64,000 nt of DNA from Corallococcus silvisoli (lineage in GTDB: Bacteria > Myxococcota > Myxococcia > Myxococcales > Myxococcaceae), in the NCBI RefSeq assembly GCF_009909145.1, contig NZ_JAAAPJ010000010.1, positions 310,001 through 374,000 on the forward strand. Reading direction: 5' to 3'. Of this stretch, positions 35,260 through 43,969 are shown one piece after another. The number at the start of each line of letters is the position of its first letter. The first letter of the stretch is position 1. The notes below the pieces were generated by a model that saw only the letters and a program-made list of their open reading frames with translations, was not told where the DNA came from and did no database searches. The position numbers were made by a program, and so were the translations under genes.

Positions 35260-36231
35260 ATGGGCAAGCGCGTGGGAGTGCTGATGGGCGGGTGGGGCGA
35301 GGAGCGGGAGATTTCGCTCAAGACGGGGGAGGCCGTGGTGGCGGCCCTGGAGACGCTGGGCCACGCCGTCACGCGCGTCTTCGCGGGTCCGGGGCTGGAC
35401 CGGGCGCTGCGCTCGGCGGAGCTCGACGTGGCCTTCCTCGCGCTGCATGGCCGCATGGGGGAGGACGGCCGCGTGCAGGGCCTGCTGGAGCTGTTGGAGC
35501 TGCCGTACACCGGCTCCGGCGTGCTGGCCTCCGCGCTGGCCATGGACAAGCCCATGGCGAAGAAGCTCTTCCAACTGCACAACCTGGCCACCCCTCGGGG
35601 CTACCGGGTGGGCCGCGCGGACGTGGAGCGCGCGCTGGAGCTTCACGGCGACAGCGGCTTCCCTTGCGTGGTGAAGCCCGCGAAGGGCGGCTCGTCCGTG
35701 GGCCTGTCCGTGGTGCACGACGCCGGGGCCCTGGTGCCCGCGGTGGCCCAGGCCTGCCGCTTCGGGGGCGAGGCCCTGGTGGAGCGCTTCGTCCGGGGGC
35801 AGGAGGTGACGGTGGGCATCCTCGGCGACGCGGTGCTGGGCAGCTGCGAGGTGTCCTTCCCGCGCGAGGGCTTCGACTACGAGGCCAAGTACAAGGGCGG
35901 CTCCCAGTACTTCCTCCCCCCCCGCCTGTCCGACACGCGCCGCGTCAACGTGGAGTCGCTCGCGCTGGCCGCGTACCGCGCCCTGGGCTGCCGGGGGTAC
36001 GGCCGCGTGGACCTGTTGTGCTCGGACACGGAGAATGACGTGGTGCTGGAGGTGAACACCCTCCCGGGCTTCACCCCCACCAGCCTCCTGCCGAAGATCG
36101 CCGCCCACGCCGGCCTGGACTTCCCGGAGCTGGTGCAGGGGGTCCTCGACCGCGCCACCCGCGACGAGGCCCAGGTCGCGGAGGCGGCCCCCCTCCCGGT
36201 GACCCCGGCGCCCCTGCGTGTCGCCCGCTAG
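35260..36231 (+). CDS. ddl: D-alanine--D-alanine ligase
   Basis: A 323-residue ATP-grasp enzyme. I choose ATG 35260, which has an AAGGAGG ribosome site 11 nt upstream, over the GTG at 35209, which lacks one. Recognisable parts are VGVLMGGWGEEREISLKTG, HGRMGEDGRVQGLLELLELPYTGSG, VVKPAKGGSSVGLS and EVNTLPGFTPTSLLPKIA (metal-binding end). It makes D-Ala-D-Ala for peptidoglycan. Here the usual G of GGxSSEREvSL reads GGWGEEREISL, a common variant. The C-terminus has about 20 extra Pro/Ala-rich residues. Confidence 0.92.
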   Translation: MGKRVGVLMGGWGEEREISLKTGEAVVAALETLGHAVTRVFAGPGLDRALRSAELDVAFLALHGRMGEDGRVQGLLELLELPYTGSGVLASALAMDKPMAKKLFQLHNLATPRGYRVGRADVERALELHGDSGFPCVVKPAKGGSSVGLSVVHDAGALVPAVAQACRFGGEALVERFVRGQEVTVGILGDAVLGSCEVSFPREGFDYEAKYKGGSQYFLPPRLSDTRRVNVESLALAAYRALGCRGYGRVDLLCSDTENDVVLEVNTLPGFTPTSLLPKIAAHAGLDFPELVQGVLDRATRDEAQVAEAAPLPVTPAPLRVAR

Positions 36232-36249
36232 GTCCTACGCCGCTTGAAG

Positions 36250-36273
36250 CACCCGGGACGTCCTCCCCGGGTG
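36250..36273 (+). terminator. Hairpin after ddl
   Basis: CACCCGGG and CCCGGGTG form a perfect 8-bp stem with an 8-nt loop, 18 nt after the ddl stop. There is no T-run. Confidence 0.45.
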
Positions 36274-36301
36274 TGGCCATCAGGCCCTTCCAGACCGCCC
36301 C

Positions 36302-36336
36302 GACGCAGGGAAAAAACGGGGGTGACACCCTGCGTC
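36302..36336. repeat. 9-bp inverted repeat upstream of the GT2 promoter
   Basis: GACGCAGGG and CCCTGCGTC are separated by 17 bp that include an A6 tract. The repeat ends 39 bp before the -35 box of the promoter at 36376, a place where an activator or repressor could bind. It could instead be a second, minus-strand terminator. Confidence 0.45.
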
Positions 36337-36375
36337 AATGTCGTCCTTCCAGATCTCTCGAATCCGGGGAATAGT

Positions 36376-36404
36376 TTGACACGACCCGGGTGGCTCCCTA
36401 TTGT
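36376..36404 (+). promoter_or_regulatory. Sigma-70-type promoter of the GT2 glycosyltransferase gene
   Basis: TTGACA, a 17-bp spacer and TATTGT: a perfect -35 box and a good -10 box, the clearest housekeeping-type promoter in the window. Transcription would begin near 36411, giving a leader of about 165 nt. Confidence 0.7.
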
Positions 36405-36574
36405 CCGCCGGCATCAGTAACCGGAAGGTCAAAGCCCTGTCTTTTCGGGCACATACGGGGCGGGGCTCAGCGGACCCAGGAGGCGGCGGTCAGCGTGAGC
36501 GGTCGGTCGGGCATGCCGCCACGTCTGGTAGGACCGCTAGCAACAGGGCCGGCGGGAGGGGCTGAGCGTCACCG

Positions 36575-38098
36575 ATGACCACCGTCGAGATCATCTTCCT
36601 GGCTGTCTACTTCAGCCTGCTAAGCGTACTGGGGGTCTACGGATCCCACCGGTATCGCATGGCGTTCCTGTACTACCGCCACAAGTTCAAGTTGCCCACG
36701 CCCAACGGCACGCTGACGGCGCTGCCCCGGGTGACCATCCAGCTGCCCATCTTCAATGAGATGTACGTGGTGGAGCGCCTGGTGGAGTCGGTGTGCCGCA
36801 TCGACTATCCGCGCGAGCTGCTGGAGATCCAGGTGCTGGACGACTCCACGGACGAGACGTGCGCCATCGCGCGCGCGTGCGTGGAGCGCCACCGTCAGAA
36901 GGGCCACGACATCGTCTACATCCACCGCGTCAACCGCCAGGGCTTCAAGGCGGGCGCGCTGGAGAACGGCCTGAAGCTGGCCACGGGCGAGTACGTGGCG
37001 GTGTTCGACGCGGACTTCGTCCCCAGCCCCGACTTCCTGATGCGCACGGTGCCCTTCTTCGCGGACGCGAAGGTGGGCATGGTGCAGGTGCGCTGGGGCC
37101 ACCTGAACCGTGAGTTCTCCATCCTCACGCAGGCCCAGAGCATCTTCCTGGACGGGCACTTCATCATCGAGCACACCGCGCGCAACCGCGCCGGCTGCTT
37201 CTTCAACTTCAACGGCACGGCGGGCATCTGGCGCCGCTCCACCATCTCCGACGCGGGCGGCTGGCAGCACGACACGCTCACGGAGGACCTGGACCTGTCC
37301 TACCGCGCCCAGCTGAAGGGCTGGCAGTTCGTGTTCCTCCCGGAGGTCATCTCCCCGGCGGAGGTGCCGGTGGACATGAACGCCTTCAAGAGCCAGCAGC
37401 ACCGCTGGGCCAAGGGCTCCATCCAGACGGCGAAGAAGCTGCTGCCCACCATCCTCAAGAGCGACCTGCCGCTCCTGGTGAAGCGCGAGGCCTTCTTCCA
37501 CCTCACCAACAACATGGCCTACCTGTTGATGGTGCTCCTGTCCGTGCTGATGCCCATCAGCATGGTGGTGCGCTTCCAGCACGGCCTGTACGGCACGCTG
37601 TTCCTGGACCTGCCCTTCTTCATCACCGCGACGGCCAGCGTCTGCGTCTTCTACGTGGCCGCCCAGCGCGAGCGCGGCGCGAAGGGCTGGGAGCGCTTCA
37701 AGTACCTGCCCTTCCTGATGAGCCTGGGCATCGGCCTGGCCATCAACAACGCCAAGGCCGTGGGCGAGGCGCTGCTCAACCAGCAGTCGGGGTTCGCGCG
37801 CACGCCGAAGACGGGCGCCGAGGGCAAGAGCGTCAAGGCCGTGAAGAAGAGCTACCGGGGCAGCAAGACGCTGATGCCGGTGGTGGAGCTGCTCTTCGCC
37901 GCCTACTTCACCGGGGCGCTGTGGTTCGCCATCGACGCGCGCATCTACACGTCGGTGCCCTTCATCGTCCTGTTCCAGGCGGGCTTCCTCTACGTCGGCG
38001 TGTCCAGCCTGCTGCAGGGGCTGGCGGGCCGGGTGAAGGTGGCGGACGCCGCCCCCGCCGTGACGTCCCCCGAGGAGCAGCCGCGCCAGGCGGCCTGA
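36575..38098 (+). CDS. Membrane GT2 glycosyltransferase, cellulose/glucomannan-synthase-like
   Basis: A 507-residue processive-type family 2 glycosyltransferase. One helix at the N-terminus (residues 5-22) is followed by the catalytic domain: Asp89-Asp90, the DAD metal motif (145-147), TED (236-238) and QQHRW (274-278). Four or more membrane helices follow (about 310-360 and 380-480). All catalytic motifs of a beta-glycan polymerase are present, but there is no PilZ domain and no bcs-type partner genes nearby. It may make a short polymer or glycolipid. It has its own promoter and long leader, so it is regulated separately. Confidence 0.88.
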   Translation: MTTVEIIFLAVYFSLLSVLGVYGSHRYRMAFLYYRHKFKLPTPNGTLTALPRVTIQLPIFNEMYVVERLVESVCRIDYPRELLEIQVLDDSTDETCAIARACVERHRQKGHDIVYIHRVNRQGFKAGALENGLKLATGEYVAVFDADFVPSPDFLMRTVPFFADAKVGMVQVRWGHLNREFSILTQAQSIFLDGHFIIEHTARNRAGCFFNFNGTAGIWRRSTISDAGGWQHDTLTEDLDLSYRAQLKGWQFVFLPEVISPAEVPVDMNAFKSQQHRWAKGSIQTAKKLLPTILKSDLPLLVKREAFFHLTNNMAYLLMVLLSVLMPISMVVRFQHGLYGTLFLDLPFFITATASVCVFYVAAQRERGAKGWERFKYLPFLMSLGIGLAINNAKAVGEALLNQQSGFARTPKTGAEGKSVKAVKKSYRGSKTLMPVVELLFAAYFTGALWFAIDARIYTSVPFIVLFQAGFLYVGVSSLLQGLAGRVKVADAAPAVTSPEEQPRQAA

Positions 38099-38127
38099 GC
38101 CGCGCTCCTGCCTCCTCTGGCTGACTC

Positions 38128-38172
38128 GCGCCGCCGCTTCCCACCGGGCTTCCCGGGCGGGGACGGCGGCGC
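38128..38172. terminator. Hairpin between convergent genes
   Basis: The outer stem GCGCCGCCG / CGGCGGCGC (38128-38136 and 38164-38172) encloses an inner CCGGG-CTT-CCCGG hairpin (38144-38156). It lies between the GT2 gene and the convergent lipoprotein gene, so it can serve both strands. Confidence 0.6.
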
Positions 38173-38187
38173 GGTGCTTCGAGGGGA

Positions 38188-38712
38188 CTACCGGCCGGCG
38201 TCGGGTGCGCCGCGCAGCAGCACCTGCTCCTGGCGCACCGGGGCGGGGCCGGAGGTCGCGGAGCGGCAGCCCTCGTCAATGGAGGTGCTGGACGCGGCCC
38301 GCAGGGTGATGCCGGCGTCGGTGCAGGCCACCGCCTCGGTGGGGAAGCTGACGGGGCAGGGCGTTCCGGAGGCGGTGAAGCCGGTGGCGCGGGTCTCGCC
38401 CACGAAGCCGTCCGGGGTGCGGTGGAGGATGATTCCCACGGAGCCCGCGTCCGGGGACTCCACGCCGCCGTCCGCCCAGGCCCGCACCACCGCGAGCGAC
38501 AGGGTGCCGCCGTCGTCCTGGCCCAGGTAGCGGAAGGCCGGGTTCTGCGCGTGGCGGTAGTCGCCGGATTGATCCTTCTCGCAGCCAGCGGGCACGTGGA
38601 TGGCGGGGGGCGCGGAGGAGGGCGTCTCCACCCGGGGCGGGGCCTTGCCGGGACACGCCGTCAGCGAGAGGACACAGAGGCCAAACGGGAGGGCGACGAG
38701 GGTGCGGTGCAT
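38188..38712 (-). CDS. Predicted lipoprotein, unknown function
   Basis: A 174-residue protein from ATG 38712, with a signal ending in LTAC. The mature part has four further Cys residues, suggesting two disulfides, and a beta-rich core (RYLGQDDGGTLSLAVVRAWADGG). I do not recognise it. It is divergent from the PEGA-domain gene at 38796, and the 83-bp gap between them probably carries both promoters. Confidence 0.68.
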   Translation of the reverse strand: MHRTLVALPFGLCVLSLTACPGKAPPRVETPSSAPPAIHVPAGCEKDQSGDYRHAQNPAFRYLGQDDGGTLSLAVVRAWADGGVESPDAGSVGIILHRTPDGFVGETRATGFTASGTPCPVSFPTEAVACTDAGITLRAASSTSIDEGCRSATSGPAPVRQEQVLLRGAPDAGR

Positions 38713-38756
38713 GGGGCGCGGAGTTTCGCCCAACCCACGGTTCGGTGGGACGGTGT

Positions 38757-38785
38757 TTGCTTCCCCTGGGATGACTCTCTAACCT
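38757..38785 (+). promoter_or_regulatory. Possible promoter of the PEGA-domain gene
   Basis: TTGCTT and TAACCT are separated by 17 bp, ending 10 nt before the ATG. Each box matches only partly. Confidence 0.3.
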
Positions 38786-38795
38786 TCGGTCCGTC

Positions 38796-39803
38796 ATGAG
38801 TCTTCGCCGCTTCGCCATCCTGTCGCTTGTTGCCTCCCTGGCGCTGCCCTCCGCGGTGTTCGCCCAGGAGGATGATCTCCTCGCCCCCACGGAGGAAACC
38901 AAGCCCTCGAAGTCCAAGGGCAAGACGACCAAGACGGCGAAGCCGAAGGCGACGGTGAAGCGCAAGGCTCCGCCCAAGAAGGAGCGGGTGAGCACGCGCA
39001 AGGGCAAGCCCGCCGTGACGCCCACGGTCGACGACGCTCCCCCAGCGAAGGCCACCCTGGCGCTCAAGCTGGGCAGCAACGCGCGCGGCGCGAAGGTCAC
39101 CGTGGATGGCCAGGAGGTGAACCCCCAGACGCCGCTGGAGCTGACGCCGGGTGAGCACACCGTCGTGGCCCGCCGTCAGAACTACCTGGACTTCACCCAG
39201 CAGGTCACGCTGGCGCCGGGCCTCGCGACGGAGCTGACCGTGTCCCTGGACGCGGCGACGGGCTTCGCCACCCTGCGCGCGGACGTGCTCCGCTCCGTGG
39301 TGTTCGTGGACGGCACGCGCGTGGGCGTCGCCCCCATCGAGAACTACGCCCTGTCCCAGGGGCCGCACGAAATCGAGTTCCGCGGGCCGGGCCTCAAGGA
39401 CGTGAAGAACATCAACGTGCGCGCCGGCCAGCTCTACGTGGTCGAGGGCCGCCTGCGTCCGTCGGCCAACACGACGACGGCTGTGGCGCGGGGGGATGAC
39501 ACGCCGCGCACGCCCGTGCTGGAGCCGACGACGTCCACGGCGCAGGTGGAGCAGCCGGGCCTGGCGCTGGGCACCGAGCAGCCTCCCGAGCTGAAGGAGA
39601 GCACCAGCAAGTCCTGGTACCAGCGCTGGTACGTCTGGGTAGGCGTGGGCGTGGTGGCCGCCGCGGCGGGCGCGGGCGCCTACGCGGCGACCCGGAGCCC
39701 CGCGGCGCTGACCCCGGGCCAGGTGTGCGGCGGGGAGTGCGACGGCTCCATCGGCTTCTCGGGCCTGCGCCCGGCGCCGGCCGCGAACGCCCTGCGGTTC
39801 TGA
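38796..39803 (+). CDS. Exported PEGA-domain protein with a C-terminal membrane anchor
   Basis: A 335-residue protein: signal peptide (1-23), a Lys/Pro/Thr-rich basic stretch (about 35-75), then two PEGA-type repeats (GAKVTVDGQEVNPQTPLELTPGEHTV and RSVVFVDGTRVGVAPIENYALSQGPHEIEF). A linker leads to one membrane helix near the end (about 284-305, WYVWVGVGVVAAAAGAGAYAA). PEGA repeats are thought to be surface or periplasmic beta domains. Architecture is similar to the 628-residue protein at 32698 but on a smaller scale. Function unknown. Confidence 0.78.
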   Translation: MSLRRFAILSLVASLALPSAVFAQEDDLLAPTEETKPSKSKGKTTKTAKPKATVKRKAPPKKERVSTRKGKPAVTPTVDDAPPAKATLALKLGSNARGAKVTVDGQEVNPQTPLELTPGEHTVVARRQNYLDFTQQVTLAPGLATELTVSLDAATGFATLRADVLRSVVFVDGTRVGVAPIENYALSQGPHEIEFRGPGLKDVKNINVRAGQLYVVEGRLRPSANTTTAVARGDDTPRTPVLEPTTSTAQVEQPGLALGTEQPPELKESTSKSWYQRWYVWVGVGVVAAAAGAGAYAATRSPAALTPGQVCGGECDGSIGFSGLRPAPAANALRF

Positions 39804-39839
39804 CGCGCGGGGCGGAGGGGTCGCTCTCGGGGACCCGGG

Positions 39840-40433
39840 TCAGTGTCCCCGGAGGTCGTCCTCGGCGCGGCCCGTGCCCGGCTCCAGCCTCAGGAAGACG
39901 TCCGTCACCCGGCCCACGCCCCAGTAGTCCAGCGCGGTGGCGCGGAGGCGGAACGGGCCGGATTCCGGCAGCAGGCTGGTGACGTCCACCTCGTTCGGCT
40001 CGAAGGTGAAGGCGCGCCGGCCCAGGTTGTCCACCTGCTCGTTGCCCATGAAGATGCTGTCCGCGAAGCCCACGGCGGCGCGGCGTGACACGTGCCCCTT
40101 CGCGTCCAGCACCTCCAGCAGGAGGAAGTTGTCCACGGCGAAGCCTCGCGTGCAGGCCGCGTCCCCGCAGAGGTGGGCCTGGGCGCCGTCCAGCTGGAGC
40201 GGCGGCGTCTCCGCGGTGGCGACGACGCGGGGCGTGCGCTCGCCCTCGCGCGTGTCCACCTCCACGTCCTCGCGCCGCTTCTCCAGGCGCGCCGTCTCGC
40301 GCTCCGGCGTGGCGGACAGCAGCTGGACCGAACGCGGCTGAGGCGGCGCGGCGGCGGTGCTCGGAGGAACCTGCTTCGCACAGGCCACCAGGCCCAGGGC
40401 GGCGGTGAGGGTCATCGTTCGCGGAAGTCGCAC
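39840..40433 (-). CDS. Predicted lipoprotein, unknown function
   Basis: A 197-residue protein with a lipobox LVAC. The GTG at 40433 is preferred because it gives two Arg residues before the hydrophobic core; the ATG at 40415 leaves none. The mature part is a single beta-rich domain with two Cys residues (LCGDAACTRGF) and reads like an outer-membrane accessory protein. Family not recognised. It is divergent from the M1-type peptidase gene, 42 bp away. Confidence 0.65.
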   Translation of the reverse strand: MRLPRTMTLTAALGLVACAKQVPPSTAAAPPQPRSVQLLSATPERETARLEKRREDVEVDTREGERTPRVVATAETPPLQLDGAQAHLCGDAACTRGFAVDNFLLLEVLDAKGHVSRRAAVGFADSIFMGNEQVDNLGRRAFTFEPNEVDVTSLLPESGPFRLRATALDYWGVGRVTDVFLRLEPGTGRAEDDLRGH

Positions 40434-40475
40434 CCGGAGGCTTGTAGCGAGCAGCCCTGGACGGGGTCAATTAGC

Positions 40476-42326
40476 ATGCCCTCCATGCGGACCCTCCCCG
40501 GATGGTGGCTGCTGTGTGTGCTGGTCGCGAGCCCCGTGGGCGCGGCGCCTCCCGCCGCGGCGCCTCCCGCCATCCCGGGCGCGGGCAGCGTGGCGCCAGA
40601 GGTGCAGCTGTGCCTCCAGCACCTGAAGCCCTCGGAGCGGGACCGGGCCGCGAAGGCGCTGGGGCCGCTGGAGTCCGTGCCGCTCTACCGCGTGCAGCTG
40701 GAGGTGTCGCCGAAGGAGCGACGGGTGTGGGGCAAGGTGCAGGTGGAGCTGGTGGCGAAGGGCCCCAGGCCCCTCACGGAGCTGTACCTCCGGCTGACGC
40801 CCAACACCCGCTCCCGCCAGGTGACGCTCTCCGGCGCGAAGGTCAACGGGAAGGCCGTGGCGCTGGAGCTGGGGCCGGAGCCCACCCTGCAACGCGTGGT
40901 GGTGGAGCCGCCGGTGGCCCCGGGAGGCACGGTGTCGCTGGAGGTCGCGGTGAAGGGCACGGTGCCGAAGGCGGCTCCAGGCGCGGAGTCGCTGCTGGGC
41001 GCGGGCGGGCTGCTGGGGGGCGCCGGCGCGAAGGGCGGCGCGGACGACCACGGGGCCTTCTCCGCCACGGCGGACGTACTGAGCCTGGTGGGCGTGGTGC
41101 CGCAGGTGCCCCCGGTGGATGACCAGGGCCAGCCGTGGGCCGGCCCGCAGGGGATGGGGGACCTGGCGCTGTACGAGCCCGCGCACGTGCTGGCCACGCT
41201 CACCGTGCCCTCGGGCTGGGCGGCGCACGCCACCGGGACGCCCCTGGGGGAGGTGCCCGAGCGCGACGGCCGGGTGCGCTACAGCTTCGCGGCGGCGGCG
41301 GTGCGCGACTTCCCGGTGCTGGTGACGCGCGGCTACACCGCCGCCACCGCCACGGTGAACGGCGTCACGGTGGAGAGCCACTTCGCGCCCCAGGACGCGG
41401 CGTCCGGCAAGCGCGTGCTCAAGTACGCGTCGCAGGCCCTGACGGAGTTCGAGAAGCGCCTGGGCCCGCTGCCCTACACCCACTTCCGCGTGGTGCAGGC
41501 GCCCTTGAGCGGGGGCGCGGGAGGGATGGAGTTCCCCGGGCTCGTCACGGTGGCGACGTCGCTCTACCGCGCGAAGCAGGACCCCCTGAAGATGCTGGCG
41601 GGCATGCCCGGCATGGAGGCCTTCGAGGACCTGCTGGACGCGCAGGGCGCGGGGCTGCTGGCCCAGATGGGCGCCCAGGTGGGCGAGTCGCTGGAGCGCA
41701 CGCTGGAGTTCACCGTGGCGCACGAGGTGGCGCACCAGTACTTCGCGGGGCTCGTGGGCTCGGACCCCATCCGAGAGCCGGTGGTGGACGAGTCCCTGGC
41801 GCAGTACGCCGCGCTCCTCTACATGGAATGGGCCCACGGCCCGGAGGTCGCCGAGTCCCTGCGCAACGAGGCCCTGGTGATGCCCTACCAGTTCTTCCGG
41901 ATGACCGGAGGCCGCGACGGCCGCGCGGACCGCCCCACGGGCGACTTCGACGGGGGCGAGCTGGAGTACGGCGCGCTCGTGTACGGCAAGGCGCCGCTGC
42001 TGCATCACGCGTCGCGCGAGCTCGTGGGGGACGCCGCCTTCTTCAAGGCCCTGCGCGCGTACGTGGACACGTACCGCTTCAAGTGGGCGTGCAAGGCGTG
42101 CTTCACGCAGGAGCTGGCGAAGGCGAGCCCCGTGAACGCGAAGGCGCTGGGGCGGCTGCGCGTGCGCTGGTGGGAGGAGGCCCACGGCGACGAGGACCTG
42201 GGCGCGGCGGACCTCCAGGGGCTGATGGAGGCCATGGGAGGCTCGGGCGGCCTGGGCGGCGTGAAGCTGGACGCCCAGACGCAGGCGCTGCTGGAGCAGC
42301 TGCTGCCCCAGCTCATGGGGCCCTGA
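40476..42326 (+). CDS. M1-family (gluzincin) metallopeptidase, exported
   Basis: A 616-residue protein with a signal peptide (ends near AAPPAA). The zinc site is HEVAH (His416, Glu417, His420) with the third ligand Glu439 after an 18-residue spacer, the M1 pattern. The substrate-binding GxMEN of true aminopeptidases reads GGMEFPG here, so the free-amino-terminus specificity may be changed. A Gly/Ala-rich insert near 170-195 is unusual. The C-terminal helical domain of large M1 enzymes is absent. It is probably periplasmic or secreted. Confidence 0.85.
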   Translation: MPSMRTLPGWWLLCVLVASPVGAAPPAAAPPAIPGAGSVAPEVQLCLQHLKPSERDRAAKALGPLESVPLYRVQLEVSPKERRVWGKVQVELVAKGPRPLTELYLRLTPNTRSRQVTLSGAKVNGKAVALELGPEPTLQRVVVEPPVAPGGTVSLEVAVKGTVPKAAPGAESLLGAGGLLGGAGAKGGADDHGAFSATADVLSLVGVVPQVPPVDDQGQPWAGPQGMGDLALYEPAHVLATLTVPSGWAAHATGTPLGEVPERDGRVRYSFAAAAVRDFPVLVTRGYTAATATVNGVTVESHFAPQDAASGKRVLKYASQALTEFEKRLGPLPYTHFRVVQAPLSGGAGGMEFPGLVTVATSLYRAKQDPLKMLAGMPGMEAFEDLLDAQGAGLLAQMGAQVGESLERTLEFTVAHEVAHQYFAGLVGSDPIREPVVDESLAQYAALLYMEWAHGPEVAESLRNEALVMPYQFFRMTGGRDGRADRPTGDFDGGELEYGALVYGKAPLLHHASRELVGDAAFFKALRAYVDTYRFKWACKACFTQELAKASPVNAKALGRLRVRWWEEAHGDEDLGAADLQGLMEAMGGSGGLGGVKLDAQTQALLEQLLPQLMGP

Positions 42327-42341
42327 CGGACCGCGGGGCCC

Positions 42342-43901
42342 TCAGTCGAACAGCGCCCGCACGAACTCACGCGGCTCGAAGCGGCGCAGGTCGGCGATCT
42401 TCTCGCCCACGCCCACCCAGACCACGGGCAGCTTCAGCTCGTCGCAGATGCCGATGATGACGCCGCCCTTGGCGGTGCCGTCCAGCTTGGTGAGCGCGAT
42501 GGCGGTGACGCCCACGTCCTCGTGGAACTGCTTGGCCTGCTGGATGGCGTTCTGCCCGTTGGTGGCGTCCAGCACGAGGAGCACCTCATGGGGCGCGCCG
42601 GGCAGCGCCTTGCCCAGCACGCGCTTGACCTTCTTGAGCTCCTCCATGAGCCCGGCCTTGTTGTGCATGCGGCCCGCGGTGTCCGCGATGAGGACGTCGG
42701 CGCCCTCCGCCTGGGCCTTCTTCACCGCCTCGAAGACGACGCCGCCAGGGTCGCCGCCATCCACACCCTTGACGAGCTGCGCCCCGGCGCGCTCGGCCCA
42801 CACGTCCAGCTGTTCGGTGGCGGCGGCGCGGAAGGTGTCACCCGCGGCGAGCACCACCTTCTGCCCCTTGCCGGTGAGCTGCGCGGCCAGCTTGCCGATG
42901 GTCGTCGTCTTCCCGGCGCCGTTGACGCCCACCACCATCACCACGTGCGGCGGGCCCCCGCCCTCCAGCGAGCGCGGCACGGGCAGGTCCACCATCCGCG
43001 CCACCTCCTCGCGGATGGCGTCCTTGATGCGCTCCGGGTCCTTCAGCTCCGAACGCTTGAGCTTGTCGCGGGCCACCGAGACCAGGTGGTCGGCGGTGCG
43101 CACGCCGATGTCGGCGGTGAAGAGGATGTCCTCCAGCTCCGCCAGCACGGACTCGTCCATCGCGCGCTGCTGGCCGAACAGCCCGTTGAGCCGCGCCATG
43201 AAGCCCTGGGTCTTCGTGCGGTCCAGGCCCTGCGCCAGCGTGTGGCCGCCCTCCGCCTCCACCTTGGCGCGCTGGGCCGCGGCCTCCGCCTGACGGGCGG
43301 CCTCCGCCTGGGCGGCCTCCTGGGCCACGGCCTCCTCGCGCAGGCGCACCGCCTCCACCTGCTCCCGCTTCCGGCGCTCGCGCGTCTCGTCGTCGACGGC
43401 CTTCTTCGCGCGGTACTCGACGCGCTTGGCCTCTTCTTCGCGCTCCTTGAGGGCGCGGACCTCGGCCTCCAGGCGGGTGCGCTCGGCGCCGTCCTTCGCG
43501 TCGTGGGCGGCGAACGAGGCCGTCTCCCGCTGGCGGCGGAGGTCCTCCGTGTGGGCGTGGGCGGTGTCCAGCTCCCGGCGCAGGGCCAGCTCCGCCTCCG
43601 AGGGCGGCAGCTCCACGCGCAGCTCGGGGCGCTCGGCGGGCAGCTGGGGAGGGGCCTCCTCCTGGGGCTTGCGGGGGGCCTCCGGCGCGCGCTTGCGGCC
43701 GAACAGCTTGCGCGCCGCCACGACCACCAGGACCAGCAGGACGGCCGCGCCGCCAATGCCCACCACGTCGCCGCCGGTGAGCCCGGTCTGGGGCGGGGTG
43801 CCCGTGCCCGGCTGCGTCGTCCCGCCGCCGGGAGTGGGGGCAGGGGAGGGGGCGGGAGGCACCTGCGCCAGGAGCGCGTCGAGGGCGTTCGGGGTCTTCA
43901 T
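42342..43901 (-). CDS. ftsY: FtsY, signal recognition particle receptor
   Basis: A 519-residue SRP GTPase. The C-terminal NG domain has the P-loop GVNGAGKTTTIGKLA, then DTFRAAATEQL, DTAGR and TKLDGTAKGG. Unlike E. coli FtsY, which lacks a clear membrane helix, this one begins with a Pro-rich stretch and a real hydrophobic segment (about 46-63), followed by a Lys/Arg/Glu-rich coiled acidic region of about 130 residues. It docks ribosome-SRP complexes at the inner membrane. It ends 15 bp from the convergent M1 peptidase gene. Confidence 0.93.
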   Translation of the reverse strand: MKTPNALDALLAQVPPAPSPAPTPGGGTTQPGTGTPPQTGLTGGDVVGIGGAAVLLVLVVVAARKLFGRKRAPEAPRKPQEEAPPQLPAERPELRVELPPSEAELALRRELDTAHAHTEDLRRQRETASFAAHDAKDGAERTRLEAEVRALKEREEEAKRVEYRAKKAVDDETRERRKREQVEAVRLREEAVAQEAAQAEAARQAEAAAQRAKVEAEGGHTLAQGLDRTKTQGFMARLNGLFGQQRAMDESVLAELEDILFTADIGVRTADHLVSVARDKLKRSELKDPERIKDAIREEVARMVDLPVPRSLEGGGPPHVVMVVGVNGAGKTTTIGKLAAQLTGKGQKVVLAAGDTFRAAATEQLDVWAERAGAQLVKGVDGGDPGGVVFEAVKKAQAEGADVLIADTAGRMHNKAGLMEELKKVKRVLGKALPGAPHEVLLVLDATNGQNAIQQAKQFHEDVGVTAIALTKLDGTAKGGVIIGICDELKLPVVWVGVGEKIADLRRFEPREFVRALFD

Positions 43902-43969
43902 CGCCGCTCCGCATACACCAACGCGCAGTTGGATGCAGCGCCCGTGGCCGGATAGAACTGCCCTCCGCC

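Larger units (their letters stand above)
36232..36574. other. 343-bp regulatory interval before the GT2 gene
   Basis: It contains a hairpin at 36250-36273, a 9-bp inverted repeat at 36302-36336, a good sigma-70 promoter at 36376-36404 and a leader of about 165 nt before the start at 36575. The leader is GC-rich and has purine-rich blocks, but I could not match it to a known riboswitch. No gene is supported in it. Confidence 0.5.

Noticed and set aside
36411..36574. Possible c-di-GMP (GEMM) riboswitch in the GT2 leader
   Set aside because: The conserved GEMM tetraloop-receptor and GGTCACGCACAGGGCAAACC-like core are not found; only a purine-rich GGTCAAAGCCC stretch is present.
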